This document shows positions 42,698-51,477 of a stretch of 64,000 nucleotides of DNA, piece by piece. Source of the stretch: an uncultured Desulfosporosinus sp. GTDB taxonomy: Bacteria > Bacillota > Desulfitobacteriia > Desulfitobacteriales > Desulfitobacteriaceae. Position numbers and translations under genes: made by a program. The notes below the pieces were generated by a model. The model saw nothing but the letters and a program-made list of their open reading frames with translations. It was not told the DNA's origin and made no database searches. The stretch is from contig CAKMJS010000064.1 in the NCBI GenBank assembly GCA_927405585.1, forward strand, positions 1 through 64,000. Reading direction: 5' to 3'. Positions within the stretch are counted from its first letter, which is position 1, and the number at the start of each line of letters is the position of its first letter.

Positions 42698-43765
42698 TCA
42701 CCGGCCTATACGTTTGCGAAGTTTATCCAAAAAAGAAAGGATCCCTTTATTGGGTACAGGCTGTGCCGTTCTTCCCCCCAGAGTTTGGGCCATTTTGAGG
42801 ATGCGTCGAGAAAATTCTAAATGTGGATGGGATAGAAAGAGAGGAGAACGCTCTTTAAGAGAACGGGGAATCCAGGGGTCAACGGGGAGCCAACCTAAAG
42901 TAACGGGTTGCAAGTTTAAGAATTGCTTTGAAGCATCTTTAAGCGAGCGAATGCTCTTTCGTGCCTCAGACTCTGAGTCACAGCGATTCATAACAATATG
43001 AGGGCAAATCTCTGGATTCTGAGCGGATAACACTTTTAATAAAGAATAGGCATCCATGAGTGCGTGGGGCTCTGGATTCGAGAGAAGAATTAATTCATCC
43101 GCTACACCAAGAAACATAAGAACCAGTTCTGAAATCCCAGCACCAGTATCTAGTATTAGGATATCGCAATCTGCTTCCAAATCGCGAAAGCCTGCTGAAA
43201 GCCGATTAAATTGAATTGGGTCTAACTGAGTTAAACTACTAATCCCACTGGAGCCCGCCAGAACTTGGAGTCCACCGGGACCTTCTTGTAGAATTTCCTT
43301 TAAGGTGTACTTCCCCTCTATTACATGGCCAAGGTTTAGAGAACACCTAAGTCCCAGCAGGACATCGATGTTAGCCATGCCGAGATCAGCATCGAGCAGG
43401 ATTACGCGATGCCCTAATTGACAGAGGGCTAGGCCTAAATTAATTGAAAAGGTTGTTTTACCCACTCCGCCTTTACCACTTCCTACAGCAATTACTTTCG
43501 TTGTGTGGGGAGCAGAAACGACCTGAGGCAGAGTGGTACACCAACTTTGTGTTTCTCTAGAAAGAACCGTAGAAACATTGTGTTCTAGTCCGTGTGATAA
43601 CCAACGAATTTCCGTACCAACGGGGAGCAAAAGGAGATAACCGCGATACATGGTAAGGAGTAGCTCTATTCGATCTTGATAGACTACCCGCACTTGTGCT
43701 TGGTATGTATCTTGATAAAGGGAGGAGTTTGTCGTGAAGAGGAGAGATTGCCCTGGCTGTATCAC
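42698..43765 (-). CDS. FlhG/MinD-like ATPase with N-terminal flagellar-brake-like domain
   Basis: 355 residues. From about residue 90 it is a MinD/ParA ATPase: deviant Walker A G-S-G-K-G-G-V-G-K-T-T (95-105), L-D-A-D-L-G-M-A-N-I-D near 124 and I-L-D-T-G-A-G near 205. G-M-A-N-I-D is typical of FlhG, which counts and places flagella. The first 85 residues (P-G-Q-S-L-L, then two strand pairs and L-P-V-G-T-E-I) resemble the N-terminal domain of YcgR flagellar brake proteins. No flagellar gene is near. The fusion is inferred from pattern and should be checked by structure prediction. Confidence 0.75.
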   Translation of the reverse strand: MIQPGQSLLFTTNSSLYQDTYQAQVRVVYQDRIELLLTMYRGYLLLLPVGTEIRWLSHGLEHNVSTVLSRETQSWCTTLPQVVSAPHTTKVIAVGSGKGGVGKTTFSINLGLALCQLGHRVILLDADLGMANIDVLLGLRCSLNLGHVIEGKYTLKEILQEGPGGLQVLAGSSGISSLTQLDPIQFNRLSAGFRDLEADCDILILDTGAGISELVLMFLGVADELILLSNPEPHALMDAYSLLKVLSAQNPEICPHIVMNRCDSESEARKSIRSLKDASKQFLNLQPVTLGWLPVDPWIPRSLKERSPLFLSHPHLEFSRRILKMAQTLGGRTAQPVPNKGILSFLDKLRKRIGR

Positions 43766-43967
43766 AGTCAGCTATCACCACCGTTCGAACTTTTTACTAT
43801 ATTTTCGACAAGGTAGAGGATATACCCTTTATAATCTAAAGAAAAAAGCCTTTAGATTTTAATATAATGTAGGGGTAGAACGTCACTTTCAGGAATCGAC
43901 GAGCGTTTAACCGATTCTTTAAAACAGTATTAGAGAGAAAGACTGAAACGTGAGGGAGTTAAATAGA

Positions 43968-45323
43968 ATGATTTTAGGAAAAAGTATTGAGAGCTGGATA
44001 CAGGCTTATCCCTTACTCATTGAAATGATCAAGACTCAAGAAATAGTTTGGGCAAATCCGAACTATAAAAAGTATTACGAAGCCATAGCAACGATTCCTT
44101 TGACGGAAGAGGATTTATTGGATGCTGAGCAACGATTAAAACGATTTGCACCTTACATAGCAAAGGCATTTCCGGAAACACAAGCAAGTAACGGGATTAT
44201 TGAGTCCCCGACGGTCCGGATTCCTCGTATGAAAGAGCGTATGGAGGAACTGTTTGATCAAAAAATAAACACTGAAAACGTGTTGCTAAAGTGTGACAGT
44301 CACCTCCCTATTTCTGGCTCTATTAAAGCAAGAGGCGGAATTTATGAGGTGCTTAAGCATGCCGAAGAATTGGCGTTCGAATTTGGAATGCTTACCAGGG
44401 AAGACGATTATTCAAAGTTAGATAGTGAGCCCTTTCGAAATCTCTTTTCCCGCTACTCCATAGTAGTTGGCTCAACGGGAAACTTGGGGTTAAGTATAGG
44501 CATCATCAGTGCGAAACTTGGCTTTAACGTTACGGTACATATGTCTGCCGATGCCAAACAATGGAAAAAAGACCTGCTCAGAAGTAAAGGGGTCACCGTG
44601 ATCGAATACCTGTCTGACTACAGCAAAGCAGTTGAAGAAGGCAGGAAACAGGCAGAGAAAGACCCAAATAGCTATTTTGTTGATGACGAAAATTCTCAGA
44701 ATTTATTTTTAGGATATGCGGTTGCAGCCCTCAGATTAAAAGAACAACTTAGCGATTTAAAGGTTGAAGTGGATGAACACCATCCGTTATTTGTTTATCT
44801 GCCGTGTGGTGTTGGAGGCGGACCTGGAGGAGTAGCGTTCGGACTAAAACTGATCTTTAAGGATCATGTGCATTGCTTCTTTGCAGAACCCACTCATTCT
44901 CCTTGTATGTTAATAGGATGCATGACAGGGGAGCACGATAAAGTATGTGTACAGGATTTTGGAATTGATAATATTACTGCTGCAGATGGACTTGCAGTGG
45001 GCAGAGCATCACGGTTTGTCGGTAAAACGATGGAGAATTTGCTAAGCGGTATTTACACCGTCAACGATAATACCCTATATAAGCTTTTAAGTGCTCTGGC
45101 AGATACAGAAGGAATCTATGTAGAACCGTCAGCACTGGCGGGTGCCCCAGGTGTCTTCGAGCTATTTAGGTCAGAAGCAGGTCGGAAATATTTAGAAGAT
45201 CAGGAGTTATACGACAAAATGCCGAAGGCTTCCCATATTATATGGGCAACTGGCGGTAACATGGTGCCAAAAGCAGAAATGGATAAATACTACCAAAAAG
45301 GTGTCGAACTAAAAGAAGTGTGA
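43968..45323 (+). CDS. dsdA: D-serine ammonia-lyase
   Basis: 451 residues, typical for DsdA. PLP-dependent; it turns D-serine into pyruvate and ammonia. S-G-S-I-K-A-R-G-G near residue 118 contains the PLP lysine; G-S-T-G-N-L-G-L-S near 167 binds the phosphate; C-G-V-G-G-G-P-G-G near 284 also contacts PLP. The ATG at 43968 has GAGGGAG upstream; a GTG at 43950 is less likely. The cupin gene follows after 14 bases, so they are cotranscribed. No dsdC-type regulator is present. Confidence 0.93.
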   Translation: MILGKSIESWIQAYPLLIEMIKTQEIVWANPNYKKYYEAIATIPLTEEDLLDAEQRLKRFAPYIAKAFPETQASNGIIESPTVRIPRMKERMEELFDQKINTENVLLKCDSHLPISGSIKARGGIYEVLKHAEELAFEFGMLTREDDYSKLDSEPFRNLFSRYSIVVGSTGNLGLSIGIISAKLGFNVTVHMSADAKQWKKDLLRSKGVTVIEYLSDYSKAVEEGRKQAEKDPNSYFVDDENSQNLFLGYAVAALRLKEQLSDLKVEVDEHHPLFVYLPCGVGGGPGGVAFGLKLIFKDHVHCFFAEPTHSPCMLIGCMTGEHDKVCVQDFGIDNITAADGLAVGRASRFVGKTMENLLSGIYTVNDNTLYKLLSALADTEGIYVEPSALAGAPGVFELFRSEAGRKYLEDQELYDKMPKASHIIWATGGNMVPKAEMDKYYQKGVELKEV

Positions 45324-45337
45324 AAGGACGTTTTTAA

Positions 45338-45670
45338 ATGGAGAACTATCAAGTGGGAAAAGCGAGTTCAAGTGGATATATTGAAATGCTCGAGGGAATC
45401 GAAAGAAAAACTTTAGTCTATGGAAATCATACCTTGATGAGTGAATTCAAGCTGGGTCAAGGGAAAACATTGCCAATGCACAAACATCCGCATGAACAAA
45501 GCGGATATTTGGTGTCAGGTCATATGATCTTAATTATTAACGGTGAAAGACAGGAAATGAGGCCGGGTGATAGTTGGTGCATCCATGGAAATATAGAACA
45601 TGGAGCTGAAATTAGAGAGGATTCTATAGCTGTGGAGGTCTTTTCGCCTGTGAGAGAGGATTTCAAATAA
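45338..45670 (+). CDS. Cupin-domain protein
   Basis: 110 residues, one cupin. First motif: M-H-K-H-P-H-E-Q-S-G-Y near residue 47. Second motif: P-G-D-S-W-C-I-H-G-N-I-E-H-G near 80. The histidines and glutamate can bind a metal. Small cupins of this form occur next to amino-acid and sugar enzymes; the substrate is not known. AAAGGACG lies before the ATG. It ends the dsdA operon at a terminator. Confidence 0.85.
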   Translation: MENYQVGKASSSGYIEMLEGIERKTLVYGNHTLMSEFKLGQGKTLPMHKHPHEQSGYLVSGHMILIINGERQEMRPGDSWCIHGNIEHGAEIREDSIAVEVFSPVREDFK

Positions 45671-45754
45671 CAAGGGTATGAAAGAGGGGACGCAACGCTC
45701 CCTTTTGAAGCACCACGTCTATCACAGCAATTTAATAGCATGAGTCTAAATTGT

Positions 45755-45784
45755 AACACCACCCTAACCTGGTGGTGTTTTTAA
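45755..45784 (+). terminator. Terminator after the cupin gene
   Basis: Arms AACACCACC and GGTGGTGTT with loop CTAACCT and TTTAAAT after. Confidence 0.85.
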
Positions 45785-46049
45785 ATACTGCATTGTTGGT
45801 TTTTGTCGAAATTAATAGATTAATTAAAATAATCTAACTAAGGCAGGAGTTTAATCCAATTGCAAGAATATTAATATAGACGAAAGTTAGAAGGTTTTAG
45901 CCTTTAGAGTAAGACCTTTACTTGGTTGGAAAGGAGAAAATGCTCAATATCAATCGTTGATGCCGAAAAATCGGCGCAAAAACTGGCTATTTATAATCGA
46001 AGGATCGGTTAAGTCGAAGAAAATGCTCATAAACTGACGGTTTAAGATA
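45785..46049. other. Intergenic stretch before the betaine-type transporter
   Basis: No gene recognised. Probably carries the activator sites for the sigma-54 promoter at 46050; none was identified. GCCGAAAAATCGGC at 45963-45976 is a small hairpin. Confidence 0.45.
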
Positions 46050-46065
46050 TGGCATGGATATTGCT
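46050..46065 (+). promoter_or_regulatory. Sigma-54 promoter before the osmoprotectant-type ABC transporter
   Basis: TGGCATGGATATTGCT: GG and GC ten bases apart, 135 bases before the ATPase start. Same class of promoter as before kamA and the methyltransferase genes. Confidence 0.82.
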
Positions 46066-46199
46066 TATGTTTTTATAGGAGTTTGCACAAGGCGAAAAGA
46101 GGAATCCCTCTCACAGATCCTCCGTAATACTAGTAGATGCAATAGAAGAAATCAATATATTGGTCGCAGTAGTTATTAATGATAGAGAGGAGATGAGGT

Positions 46200-47345
46200 A
46201 TGGTCATTTTTGAAAATGTGTATAAGGAATTTGCCGATGGCACTGTTGCCGTAAAGGATTTTAGTTTAAAGATCAAAAAAGGCGAATTAATCGTTTTTGT
46301 TGGACCAAGTGGATGTGGTAAAACTACATCTTTAAGGATGATTAACCGACTGATTGAACCGACATCTGGGAAAGTCTTCGTTGAAGGAAAGGATGTTTCA
46401 AGTGTTAATCCGGTCACGTTAAGACGCAGTATAGGCTACGTCATTCAAGATATTGGCTTGTTCCCCCATATGACGATCGAAGAAAATATTGCTATTGTTG
46501 CGAAGATGTTGAAATGGCCTAAAGAGAAAACTGCTGCCCGGGTTGAGGACTTGCTCATATTAGCAGGTCTAACTCCTCCAGCCAAGTACAAAAATAGGCT
46601 TCCAGAACAGCTTAGCGGAGGACAACAGCAAAGAATCGGAGTACTCAGAGCCTTATCCGTGGAGCCTAACGTTATTTTAATGGATGAACCCTTCAGTTCA
46701 TTAGATCCTATCAGCCGAGAGAACTTACAAAGCGAGCTTAAAGATTTGCAGAAGAAGTTGAAAAAGACCGTTGTATTTGTAACGCACGACATGGATGAAG
46801 CCTTCAAGCTGGCGGACAGGATTGTCTTAATGAACAAGGGCGAAATCGTCCAAATCGGCACACCGAACGATATAAGGTTAAATCCAGCCCAAGAATTTGT
46901 TAAGACGTTCATCGGACTTGATAGAATTATGGCGTTCAACGCCAGTACCTTTGTTGATCTAATTCTAGAAAAACCAGAACTTGTCTTAAAGTCCGGTGAA
47001 GAGGCTAGTCAGGTAATAAAGAGAGTAAGCAATCCTAAAATTATTCAAGTTGTGGATGAGCTGGGGTGCTGGGTGGGATGCGTCTTACCAAAGGACCTTG
47101 AGCAGGGAGCACAGTTAGGGTTAACACTAGGGCAAGTAGCATCAGCAGAACGCAGGCTCTTGATCGAATCTTCGACCCTCGCCGATGCGGCTATTGCCTT
47201 GAGAGAATCTGATGTACCCATCGCAATCATCAATCAGGAGCGTAAGTTACTGGGCGTTGCCTCCGATGAGGGCATGGCAAGAATAACGATAGACTGGTTG
47301 ATCAATGCTAAAAATCAATTATTAGAGCCCACACCGAACGCTTGA
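46200..47345 (+). CDS. Glycine betaine/choline-type ABC transporter ATPase
   Basis: 381 residues. ATPase core with G-P-S-G-C-G-K-T-T near residue 36, Q-L-S-G-G-Q-Q-Q near 140 and L-M-D-E-P-F near 160. The C-terminal third holds a CBS pair (about 250-370), the osmosensor region found in OpuCA/OpuBA. A second, weaker copy of the CBS pattern (S-D-V-P-I-A-I-I-N-Q-E near 340) is visible. GAGGAGATGAGG lies before the ATG. It is the first of three genes; together they import glycine betaine, choline or carnitine, which would supply the methyltransferases. Confidence 0.88.
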   Translation: MVIFENVYKEFADGTVAVKDFSLKIKKGELIVFVGPSGCGKTTSLRMINRLIEPTSGKVFVEGKDVSSVNPVTLRRSIGYVIQDIGLFPHMTIEENIAIVAKMLKWPKEKTAARVEDLLILAGLTPPAKYKNRLPEQLSGGQQQRIGVLRALSVEPNVILMDEPFSSLDPISRENLQSELKDLQKKLKKTVVFVTHDMDEAFKLADRIVLMNKGEIVQIGTPNDIRLNPAQEFVKTFIGLDRIMAFNASTFVDLILEKPELVLKSGEEASQVIKRVSNPKIIQVVDELGCWVGCVLPKDLEQGAQLGLTLGQVASAERRLLIESSTLADAAIALRESDVPIAIINQERKLLGVASDEGMARITIDWLINAKNQLLEPTPNA

Positions 47346-47373
47346 AATTAGAAGCTGAAAGGTAGGATTATTA

Positions 47374-48060
47374 GTGGCCGATGAAAGCTTATGGGTTTTA
47401 TTAATTAAATATTTGCAAGAACACTGGCAGTTAGTACTAACACTTACCTGGCAACACATCTACATCTCAGCAATAACCTTAGTCATTGCCTTGGTAATTT
47501 GTATTCCCCTAGGAATATATCTGACGAAAAACGAGAAACTGACGCCTTATGCCATCGGTATAGCTAATATCGGAGAGACCATTCCGAGTCTCGCCTTCCT
47601 AGCCTTTCTCATTCCTGTCGTAGGTATAGGAAACAAAAACGCCATTATTGTCCTGGTTATTTATGCCATTCTGCCGATCCTCCAAAATACCTACACAGGC
47701 ATCAAGAGTGTGCCGAGTTCACTGGTTCAAGCGGCAAGAGGAGTGGGAATGACGGAATTCCAGGTGCTTTTATGGGTGCAACTACCGATCGCTAAAGCAG
47801 TGATCATCGCTGGCATTCGCGTAGCAGCCGTATGGACAATCGGTACTGCCACCTTAGCAGCTGCTATTGGCGGTGGGGGTCTGGGTAAGTTGATTTTTTC
47901 CGGTCTTGCTTCATACCGAAGTGAAATAACCTTTGCGGGAGCATTTCCAGCCACGATCTTAGCGATAGTCGTTGATTATGGACTCAAGTACGCACAAACC
48001 GTTACAAGTCCAGAACATAGGGTAGCTAGATTAAATAAAAAGGGGGAAATTGAGTGTTGA
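47374..48060 (+). CDS. Glycine betaine/choline-type ABC transporter permease
   Basis: 228 residues with five to six membrane segments. The E-A-A-like loop R-G-V-G-M-T-E-F-Q-V-L-L-W-V-Q-L-P near residue 128 contacts the ATPase. G-I-R-V-A-A-V-W-T-I-G-T-A-T-L-A near 150 is typical of OpuCB/OpuCD permeases. GTG start behind AAAGGTAGG. It overlaps the binding-protein gene by 7 bases. Only one permease is present, so it would act as a homodimer. Confidence 0.88.
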   Translation: MADESLWVLLIKYLQEHWQLVLTLTWQHIYISAITLVIALVICIPLGIYLTKNEKLTPYAIGIANIGETIPSLAFLAFLIPVVGIGNKNAIIVLVIYAILPILQNTYTGIKSVPSSLVQAARGVGMTEFQVLLWVQLPIAKAVIIAGIRVAAVWTIGTATLAAAIGGGGLGKLIFSGLASYRSEITFAGAFPATILAIVVDYGLKYAQTVTSPEHRVARLNKKGEIEC

Positions 48061-49001
48061 AAAAAGTTTTGGTTAAAGTATGTGTTTTTCTTCTCATCAG
48101 TGCCTTGTTTGTTGTAGCGGGGTGCAGCAAGCCTGCCGCTACGCCAAGCCCAGATAAACCTAAAGTAGATGACCCCATGGCCTATACTGGAACTATCAAA
48201 TTTGCTGTCCAAGAGATTAACCAAACCTATATTTTAGCAAACATGGCAAAGCTATTGATTGAAAAAAATTCTGGACTCAAAGTAGACTTATCCACCAACT
48301 TAACTGCAGTTGCTGTCATGCATGGTGCCATGAAGCAGGGTGACATTGATATGTATCACAATTGGACGGGAACGGCTCTCATGGATATTCTTAAATACGA
48401 GGGTCCACGCCTATCGAGGGAAGATACTGTTAAATACGTTACAGAAAAATCCAAAGAAAAAGACAATGTCGTCTGGACTAAACCTGTGGGTTATAACGAT
48501 ACCTACGTCATGCTCGTCAGAAAAGAAACTGCGGAAAAATATAAACTCAAAACAAATTCGGACTTAGCGCCATATGCTAAAGATTGGACGCTCGCCGGAG
48601 ACAACACCTTTGATACCCAACCAGATGCCTATCCGGGATGGAGTAAGGCCTATGATATAAAATTCAAGAAGGTTTTGGCTATGGAATACGCTGTGATTTA
48701 TACTGCCTTAGCTAATGCCCAGGTTGATGTGACTGCTGCTTACTCATCGGACTCCAGGATTGGGAAATTTGGCTTTGTAATATTGGAAGATGATAAGGGC
48801 TTTTTCCCATTCTATGATTCTTCCTTTGTCATCCGAGGAGAGATCGTTGACAAATATCCTAAAATAGTGGAAATATTAGAGAAAGTTAGCGGACAAATTA
48901 GTGAACAAGATATTGTGGCTATGAATCTTAAATATGATGACGGTAAAGTAAAGCCTGAGGTTATTGCGCAAGAATTCTTAAAGTCAAAAGGTCTCCTCTA
49001 G
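48054..49001 (+). CDS. Glycine betaine/choline-type binding lipoprotein
   Basis: 315 residues. Signal peptide with the lipobox V-A-G-C; a short proline-rich linker follows. The body is an OpuAC-like periplasmic-binding fold: D-M-Y-H-N-W-T-G-T near residue 98, G-Y-N-D-T-Y near 147 and V-T-A-A-Y-S-S-D near 225. Two tryptophans and several tyrosines are available for a cation-binding box as in betaine-binding proteins; the substrate is not proven. AAAGGGGGA lies before the GTG. A terminator follows. Confidence 0.88.
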   Translation: MLKKVLVKVCVFLLISALFVVAGCSKPAATPSPDKPKVDDPMAYTGTIKFAVQEINQTYILANMAKLLIEKNSGLKVDLSTNLTAVAVMHGAMKQGDIDMYHNWTGTALMDILKYEGPRLSREDTVKYVTEKSKEKDNVVWTKPVGYNDTYVMLVRKETAEKYKLKTNSDLAPYAKDWTLAGDNTFDTQPDAYPGWSKAYDIKFKKVLAMEYAVIYTALANAQVDVTAAYSSDSRIGKFGFVILEDDKGFFPFYDSSFVIRGEIVDKYPKIVEILEKVSGQISEQDIVAMNLKYDDGKVKPEVIAQEFLKSKGLL

Positions 49002-49020
49002 GGAAATAAGTTCTTAGCAT

Positions 49021-49068
49021 AAAAAGACTAACCGTTTGAGATTTTTCTCTAATCCGGTTAGTCTTTTT
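49021..49068 (+). terminator. Terminator after the betaine-type transporter
   Basis: Arms AAAAAGACTAACC and GGTTAGTCTTTTT, perfect over 13 bases. Confidence 0.9.
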
Positions 49069-49207
49069 GGCAAGGAAGGCCCAAGTAATACTGATAAAAA
49101 TAAGATTGGAATAATTGACAGTTAAGGGTAAAATGTAAGAAGAACTGGAACTTGAAGGAAACACATCAGAATAGGATATTTGTTACCTTTTAGGGGGTGA
49201 ACTTGTT

Positions 49208-51436
49208 GTGGAAAACATGCTTAGTGCGTACGCCTATCATAAAATTATCACAGATTTGCATAATAACCCGATAGATCTTGAATTTCTAGAAATTAATTCC
49301 GCTTATGAATTGATGACTGGATTAAAACAAGCGGATATTGTGGGTAGGAGAATGATGGAAATCAAGCCCAGTGCTACATCGGACGATGTCAATTGGCTTA
49401 TGTTTTATGGTAATGTGGCATTAAGCGGTCATCCTGCAGTTATTGAACATTATTCCAAAACGTCGAATCAATGGTTTCTAGTTCATGCCCATTCAAGTAA
49501 AAAGGGATATATTGCGGCGCATTTTATTAATATATCAGCTTTAAAACAAAGAGAACTCGGGTTATTAAAAAGAAATGAATTACTTGTAAAAGCTTTTGAG
49601 CAATCCGCCAATTCTGAGAAAAAATTAAGACAACTACTTGAAGAAATACGAAATACCCAAGAATTAACCCAAAACAGGTATCGAAATATTGTAGAAGACT
49701 CCAACGACCTGATCTATAGTTGTAGTTTGAATGGAATTATCCGATCGGTGAATAAGAGTTTTTGTAAAATAACTGAAAAATCTGCAGATGAAATCATTGG
49801 AAAAAATATTTCCAAGTTTCTACAGTTTGAAAATACCCATACTAGTTGGCAGGGTATTTTAAACCAAGTTGCTCATAACAGCGCCAACTCTTTTGAGCAT
49901 GGTTTTAAGATGCTTGATGGTAGTATTCGACACTATCACATTAATCTTTCCCCAATTTATGATAGTCATAAAAAAATTACTGAGATTATAGGTACGAACC
50001 ATGATGTGACTAGTCTAAAACAAAAAGAGCAAAAGATGATGGCCTTAGCCTATCGTGATGCTTTAACGAATTTGCCCAACAAAAATTTATTTGTGGATCG
50101 CTTAAACACGTCAATTTCTACTTGCCGAAGAACCGGCACGAAAGCAGCAATTGTGTTGGTAGATTTAGATGATTTTAAAAAGATTAATAATTCGTTGGGT
50201 CATGCCATTGGAAACAAAATTCTAGTAGATACTGCAAGAAGACTTGTTTCTTGTATGAGGGATTACGACTCTGTTGCCCGGGTAGGTGAAGATAACTTTT
50301 TGCTCTTATTTCAAAATATTAGGCATGATAATGAGTTATTTCCGATCATCAATAGATTGAATTTAATCTTAGCTGAACCCTATATCGTTGACGGAAATCA
50401 GATGGATATAACAGCAAGCTTAGGAATCTCAGTATTTCCGGATGATGGGGATAATTCTGAGGATCTTTTAATGAATGTTGATAAAGCAATGTACAAGGCC
50501 AAGGAACTGGGCAAGAATTGTAATTACTTCTTTAACGAGGGTATTAAAGACGGGTTAGAGCGGAAGCTCAAACTTGAAAAAATGCTTAACAAGGCGATAA
50601 GAAATCAAGAATTCGAGTTATACTACCAACCCCAATATGAAGCTAGAACGAGAAGGTTACGTGGCTTCGAAGCGTTGATTCGCTGGAATAACCCGGAAGT
50701 AGGATTAGTAATGCCGAGGGAGTTTATTCCCTTTGCCGAAGAAACAGGTCTGATCGTCCCGATTGGGAGTTGGGTTATTAACACGGCTTGCAAAGCGTGT
50801 TTTAAACTTAATAGTAAGTATGGTTTAAATCTAAATATGTCCGTGAATATTTCCCCAATCCAGATTAAACAAAAAGATTTTTATACAGTGGTCTCTAATG
50901 CAATTAGAGATTCTGGGATTGAAGTATCGAATCTTGAGTTAGAAGTTCCAGAAACCGTCTTTCTTGAGTTAGATAAGGTGATCAGTCCCTTGAAAATGCT
51001 GAAAGATGATGGGATCAGGATAACGCTCACAGATTTTGGAACTGGAAAACTCTCTATCAGCGATTTAAAAAAACTACCGGTAAATATGGTGAAGTTAGAT
51101 AAGGAATTCATTCATGAAATAGATCAACCTAGACCCCAAGATGCCTTAGCGGAGTCTATCATTTCACTGGTGCATAAGCTCAATATTGAATTAATTGCTG
51201 GCGGGGTAGAAAACCAAAAACAATTTGATTACCTTACCAAAGGAAAATGTGACAATATTCAAGGCTATTTTTTCGATGAACCCGTGCCTGAGGAAAGGAT
51301 GGGAGAAATCGTTCACAAAGGTATTCTGGAAAATGAAGCAATCAGTCGAGTAATTCAAAAAGCAGGACTAACCTACGAGGACTTTGTAAAACAGGAAATG
51401 CGCCGTATCGGCAAACAATGGGACACTAAGCTATAA
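49208..51436 (+). CDS. PAS-GGDEF-EAL protein with degenerate catalytic motifs
   Basis: 742 residues. Two PAS-like domains (about 1-110 and 155-280) precede a GGDEF domain (about 285-445) and an EAL domain (about 465-710). The GGDEF signature reads V-G-E-D-N-F, so cyclase activity is unlikely. EAL itself is intact (F-E-A-L-I-R), but two metal-binding positions are changed: T-D-F-G-T-G for D-D-F-G-T-G, and A-G-G-V-E for A-E-G-V-E. Both enzyme activities are therefore probably lost; the protein may bind c-di-GMP or act through contacts. GTG start behind AGGGGG. There is no membrane segment, so sensing is in the cytoplasm. Confidence 0.85.
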   Translation: MENMLSAYAYHKIITDLHNNPIDLEFLEINSAYELMTGLKQADIVGRRMMEIKPSATSDDVNWLMFYGNVALSGHPAVIEHYSKTSNQWFLVHAHSSKKGYIAAHFINISALKQRELGLLKRNELLVKAFEQSANSEKKLRQLLEEIRNTQELTQNRYRNIVEDSNDLIYSCSLNGIIRSVNKSFCKITEKSADEIIGKNISKFLQFENTHTSWQGILNQVAHNSANSFEHGFKMLDGSIRHYHINLSPIYDSHKKITEIIGTNHDVTSLKQKEQKMMALAYRDALTNLPNKNLFVDRLNTSISTCRRTGTKAAIVLVDLDDFKKINNSLGHAIGNKILVDTARRLVSCMRDYDSVARVGEDNFLLLFQNIRHDNELFPIINRLNLILAEPYIVDGNQMDITASLGISVFPDDGDNSEDLLMNVDKAMYKAKELGKNCNYFFNEGIKDGLERKLKLEKMLNKAIRNQEFELYYQPQYEARTRRLRGFEALIRWNNPEVGLVMPREFIPFAEETGLIVPIGSWVINTACKACFKLNSKYGLNLNMSVNISPIQIKQKDFYTVVSNAIRDSGIEVSNLELEVPETVFLELDKVISPLKMLKDDGIRITLTDFGTGKLSISDLKKLPVNMVKLDKEFIHEIDQPRPQDALAESIISLVHKLNIELIAGGVENQKQFDYLTKGKCDNIQGYFFDEPVPEERMGEIVHKGILENEAISRVIQKAGLTYEDFVKQEMRRIGKQWDTKL

Positions 51437-51449
51437 TTCCAGGAAACCA

Positions 51450-51477
51450 GTAGGGGCACGATGCATCGTGCCCCTAC
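51450..51477. repeat. 28-base palindrome, copy 3
   Basis: Outer GTAGGGGC and GCCCCTAC as in the copies at 22795 and 22854; the centre is ACGATGCATCGT. The stop codon of the gene on the minus strand (51474-51476) lies within its right arm. Confidence 0.85.
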
